Part shown: positions 4,730-6,575 of the stretch, one piece after another
How the letters are laid out: every line of letters begins with the position of its first letter
How positions within the stretch are numbered: the stretch's first letter is position 1
Assembly: GCA_964528095.1 (NCBI GenBank)
Contig: CAZGSG010000332.1
Span: 1-6,575, forward strand
From: CAZGSG01 sp964528095
GTDB lineage: Bacteria > Bacteroidota > Bacteroidia > Chitinophagales > Chitinophagaceae
DNA: 6,575 nucleotides
Reading direction: 5' to 3'
Notes under the pieces: generated by a model
Seen by the model: the letters and a program-made list of their open reading frames with translations, nothing else
Told to the model about the DNA's origin: nothing
The model's database searches: none
Made by a program: the position numbers and the translations under genes

Positions 4730-5833
4730 TTAGTTTTTGTGTAAAATATAGGTATAATCTCCCGACACATGCAAGTCGAGCGTGATCGTATAATTTCCAT
4801 CTGCCGGTACGGAGAGATTATTGAGATTAGGATTGTAATCAAAGAACGGGTTATCGGCGTATTGCAACTTACCGGCACCATCAATACCGAAATCGATACT
4901 CCAGGCATTATTTGCCCTGAATTTAAATGATCCGTTCTTTAGCATATTGGCAGTCACCTTCCATACCTGGGCCACGGCATCGTAGCTCATTTGCGTATCG
5001 TTGTTCCAGCCACCGGGTGTTGCATCGCCTATTATGCTCCAGGTAGTTTTTGTTGCGGTCCATTTGTTGGTATTGAGATTGGCGGTGAGTTCGTAATAGC
5101 CAGGACCAGGAACAGAAAGACCCGCTGCATTTCCATCGATGCTGAAGGTACCATTACCCCCATCTCCATAATTTGTATGATTCCAGTCAGGGGCATTGGT
5201 AAATTTAAAATACTGAATTCCCGTGCCGGTAATGTTCACATAACCTTCATACAATCCAGGCTTGCCATTCACCGGAGCAATGATCGGGGCGGCACCGGGA
5301 TTCCAACCCTGGTATTCGCCTGGCACATACAGGTTGAGACTATAGGAGTTTATTTTTACTACCAGTACATTGGTGTATTGTGAACTAATCGTGGAAGATG
5401 ATCCATTATATTGGTTTACATCTGCTTTTACACGGAATACAATATCATTGGGTGTTGCAGGAGGAAGACCCATGCCATTTAATAAATTATTCAGGTCCTT
5501 ACTCACAAAACCATAACGCAGCATTTTATTTGAAGGAATAAAGTTCCTGGCATTTTTCCACTTATTTGCGGAACTGGTATCTGAAGGCACGGTCAGTTGC
5601 AGGGTATATGTTACAACCGGGGATGCCCCAAAATTGGCATTCTGCCAGTTAAACCTTAGCACCGTATCGTTCTCAGTAGCGCTGGCTAAAGTAATGGCAT
5701 TGGCAGATGCGATTAACGATGATGGCTGAAAAACACCATCCTGTAAATTCAATTGTACACCTTCTTTTTTACAGGAGGCAAACATCATTAATACAATGAT
5801 AATATATACAGCTCGGTTTAGTATTTTATACAT
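4730..5833 (-). CDS. susE: SusE-family starch-binding outer-membrane lipoprotein
   Basis: With the start at 5833 the protein has 367 residues and begins with a lipoprotein signal, MYKILNRAVYIIIVLMMFASC, cysteine 21 being the lipidation site. Residues about 22-160 form the N-terminal SusE domain (FNWQNANF, YTLQLTVPSD, LNNLLNGMGLPPATPNDIVFRVKA). Two carbohydrate-binding-type beta domains follow, about 166-262 (LYVPGEYQGWNPG, W177 and W217) and 264-367 (SIIGDATPGGWNNDT, W276); the aromatic residues probably stack on glucan. Known SusE binds starch at the cell surface and does not cut it. Only one SusE/F-type gene lies between susD and the amylase. The frame also has an ATG at 5860 overlapping the susD stop, but this would place nine extra residues before the signal, so 5833 is preferred; it lies 26 bases after susD. 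Confidence 0.88.
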   Translation of the reverse strand: MYKILNRAVYIIIVLMMFASCKKEGVQLNLQDGVFQPSSLIASANAITLASATENDTVLRFNWQNANFGASPVVTYTLQLTVPSDTSSANKWKNARNFIPSNKMLRYGFVSKDLNNLLNGMGLPPATPNDIVFRVKADVNQYNGSSSTISSQYTNVLVVKINSYSLNLYVPGEYQGWNPGAAPIIAPVNGKPGLYEGYVNITGTGIQYFKFTNAPDWNHTNYGDGGNGTFSIDGNAAGLSVPGPGYYELTANLNTNKWTATKTTWSIIGDATPGGWNNDTQMSYDAVAQVWKVTANMLKNGSFKFRANNAWSIDFGIDGAGKLQYADNPFFDYNPNLNNLSVPADGNYTITLDLHVSGDYTYILHKN

Positions 5834-5859
5834 ATGATAAGTTTTAAAGTAAAACACCA

Positions 5860-6575
5860 TTAATAGCCGGGGTTTTGTATCAGGTTAGGATTAGCAATGA
5901 TCTCAGCGGCAGGAATAGGGAATAGCTGAAAATGATCATCCACACCGGCACCATTTTTTGCACCTGCTTTCCAGGGCCACAGGTAGTTGCCGCCAGTGAA
6001 TTGTCCAAAGCGGATCAGGTCAGTTCTTCGTGACACCTCCCAATACAATTCGCGTTGTCTTTCATTTAAGATATCCGCGAGTGACAGGGCGGCGAGGTTT
6101 CCGGAATTATTACCATATCCTCTCTGGCGGAGCAGGTTGATGTATTGAAGCGCAGTAGCAGTACTTCCACCTGTACCACCTCTTAATACTGCTTCTGAAT
6201 AAATAAGGTACATTTCTGCAAGCCTGAAGAGCGGGAAATCAATATTACACAATACACCATTGGGTGATGGGGGTATAGTACCGGTTGAACTGATATTATT
6301 GAATTTATATACGCCCAATCCATCATTGAAGGTCAATACATCATTGACTTCTAAATTACCGGGTCCAAACAAAGCGCGTTTGTCTGCATTGCCCGTAAAA
6401 TCACCAAACGACTGTGGCAGATTCTTTGTACTTCTATTGCCTAGCCAGCCACCACCTGGTATACCATGCGCCTGGTTATCGGGCGGGTTAGTACCATGCG
6501 AGGAACAGGTAAGGAAGGTGGTGCCTCCGTAATTTTGTGAGTTCGTTGCATCATAAGCGATCGGCAGAATGATCT
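5860..6575 (-). CDS. susD: SusD/RagB family nutrient-binding outer-membrane protein, C-terminal part only
   Basis: The minus-strand frame is open from the right window edge to the TAA at 5860-5862, giving the last 237 residues of the protein; the N-terminus with its lipobox and TPR repeats is outside. Landmarks of the family are clear: PIAYDATNSQNYGGTTFL near the beginning of the visible part, the DKRALF segment, FPLFRLAEMYLIYSEA around 114-128, NERQRELYWEVSRRTDLIRF around 170-189 and the terminal FPIPAAEI...NPNLIQNPGY. SusD proteins sit as a lid on the TonB-dependent SusC porin and capture oligosaccharides; susC should lie just beyond the window. The susE and amylase genes downstream on the same strand point to starch or a related alpha-glucan as substrate. 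A TTG inside the frame at 6372 is not the start, since family-typical sequence continues upstream. Confidence 0.95.
   Translation of the reverse strand, partial: IILPIAYDATNSQNYGGTTFLTCSSHGTNPPDNQAHGIPGGGWLGNRSTKNLPQSFGDFTGNADKRALFGPGNLEVNDVLTFNDGLGVYKFNNISSTGTIPPSPNGVLCNIDFPLFRLAEMYLIYSEAVLRGGTGGSTATALQYINLLRQRGYGNNSGNLAALSLADILNERQRELYWEVSRRTDLIRFGQFTGGNYLWPWKAGAKNGAGVDDHFQLFPIPAAEIIANPNLIQNPGY

Noticed and set aside
4991..5383. 130-codon plus-strand open frame
   Set aside because: It is antisense to the susE carbohydrate-binding domains, with no recognisable protein features of its own.
5834..5860. susE starting at the ATG at 5860, overlapping the susD stop
   Set aside because: The extra nine residues precede a complete lipoprotein signal that begins at 5833; family members start with that signal.

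Overview
The window looks like the chromosome of a Bacteroidota bacterium, most likely a Chitinophagaceae (Chitinophaga-like) member. The evidence is a SusD/SusE/alpha-amylase polysaccharide utilisation cluster with lipoprotein signals, promoters of the Bacteroidota TAnnTTTG type, no Shine-Dalgarno sequences before the genes, and a tRNA gene without an encoded CCA. The genus is an inference from protein style; no database search was possible.

Layout. (1) 1-469, minus: N-terminal part of a secreted protein of unrecognised function, running off the left edge. (2) 470-906: AT-rich intergenic DNA. (3) 907-2036, minus: a two-gene toxin-antitoxin-like operon. The first gene is a HigA/XRE-type DNA-binding protein with an extra C-terminal domain; five bases later comes an AbiEii/DUF1814-type nucleotidyltransferase. 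A TATATTTG -7 box and a perfect 7-2-7 inverted repeat precede it. (4) 2037-2416: intergenic, with the toxin-antitoxin promoter at one end and the tRNA promoter at the other. (5) 2417-2490, plus: tRNA with a CAU anticodon. (6) 2465-3151, plus: two perfect 331-bp tandem units, each starting with the last 25 bp of the paired part of the tRNA gene (T arm and acceptor strand), followed by a terminator, an 80-codon GIY-YIG endonuclease gene and a GC-rich palindrome. A third copy of the 25-bp tRNA end closes the array. (7) 3156-3191: a strong hairpin terminator between the converging tRNA/GIY-YIG and Sus units. (8) 3242-6575, minus: susD (3' part), susE and a GH13 alpha-amylase lipoprotein, in transcription order; susC is expected beyond the right edge.

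How the parts work together. The Sus genes form one starch/alpha-glucan uptake unit: SusD and SusE bind glucan at the cell surface and the lipoprotein amylase cuts it to oligosaccharides for import. The most interesting part is the tRNA-embedded GIY-YIG array. Deleting exactly 2 x 331 bp restores an uninterrupted tRNA gene followed by the hairpin terminator at 3156-3191. This suggests a very small mobile cassette that targets the 3' end of a tRNA gene, rebuilds the tRNA end and brings its own terminator, with an endonuclease but no recognisable integrase or transposase.
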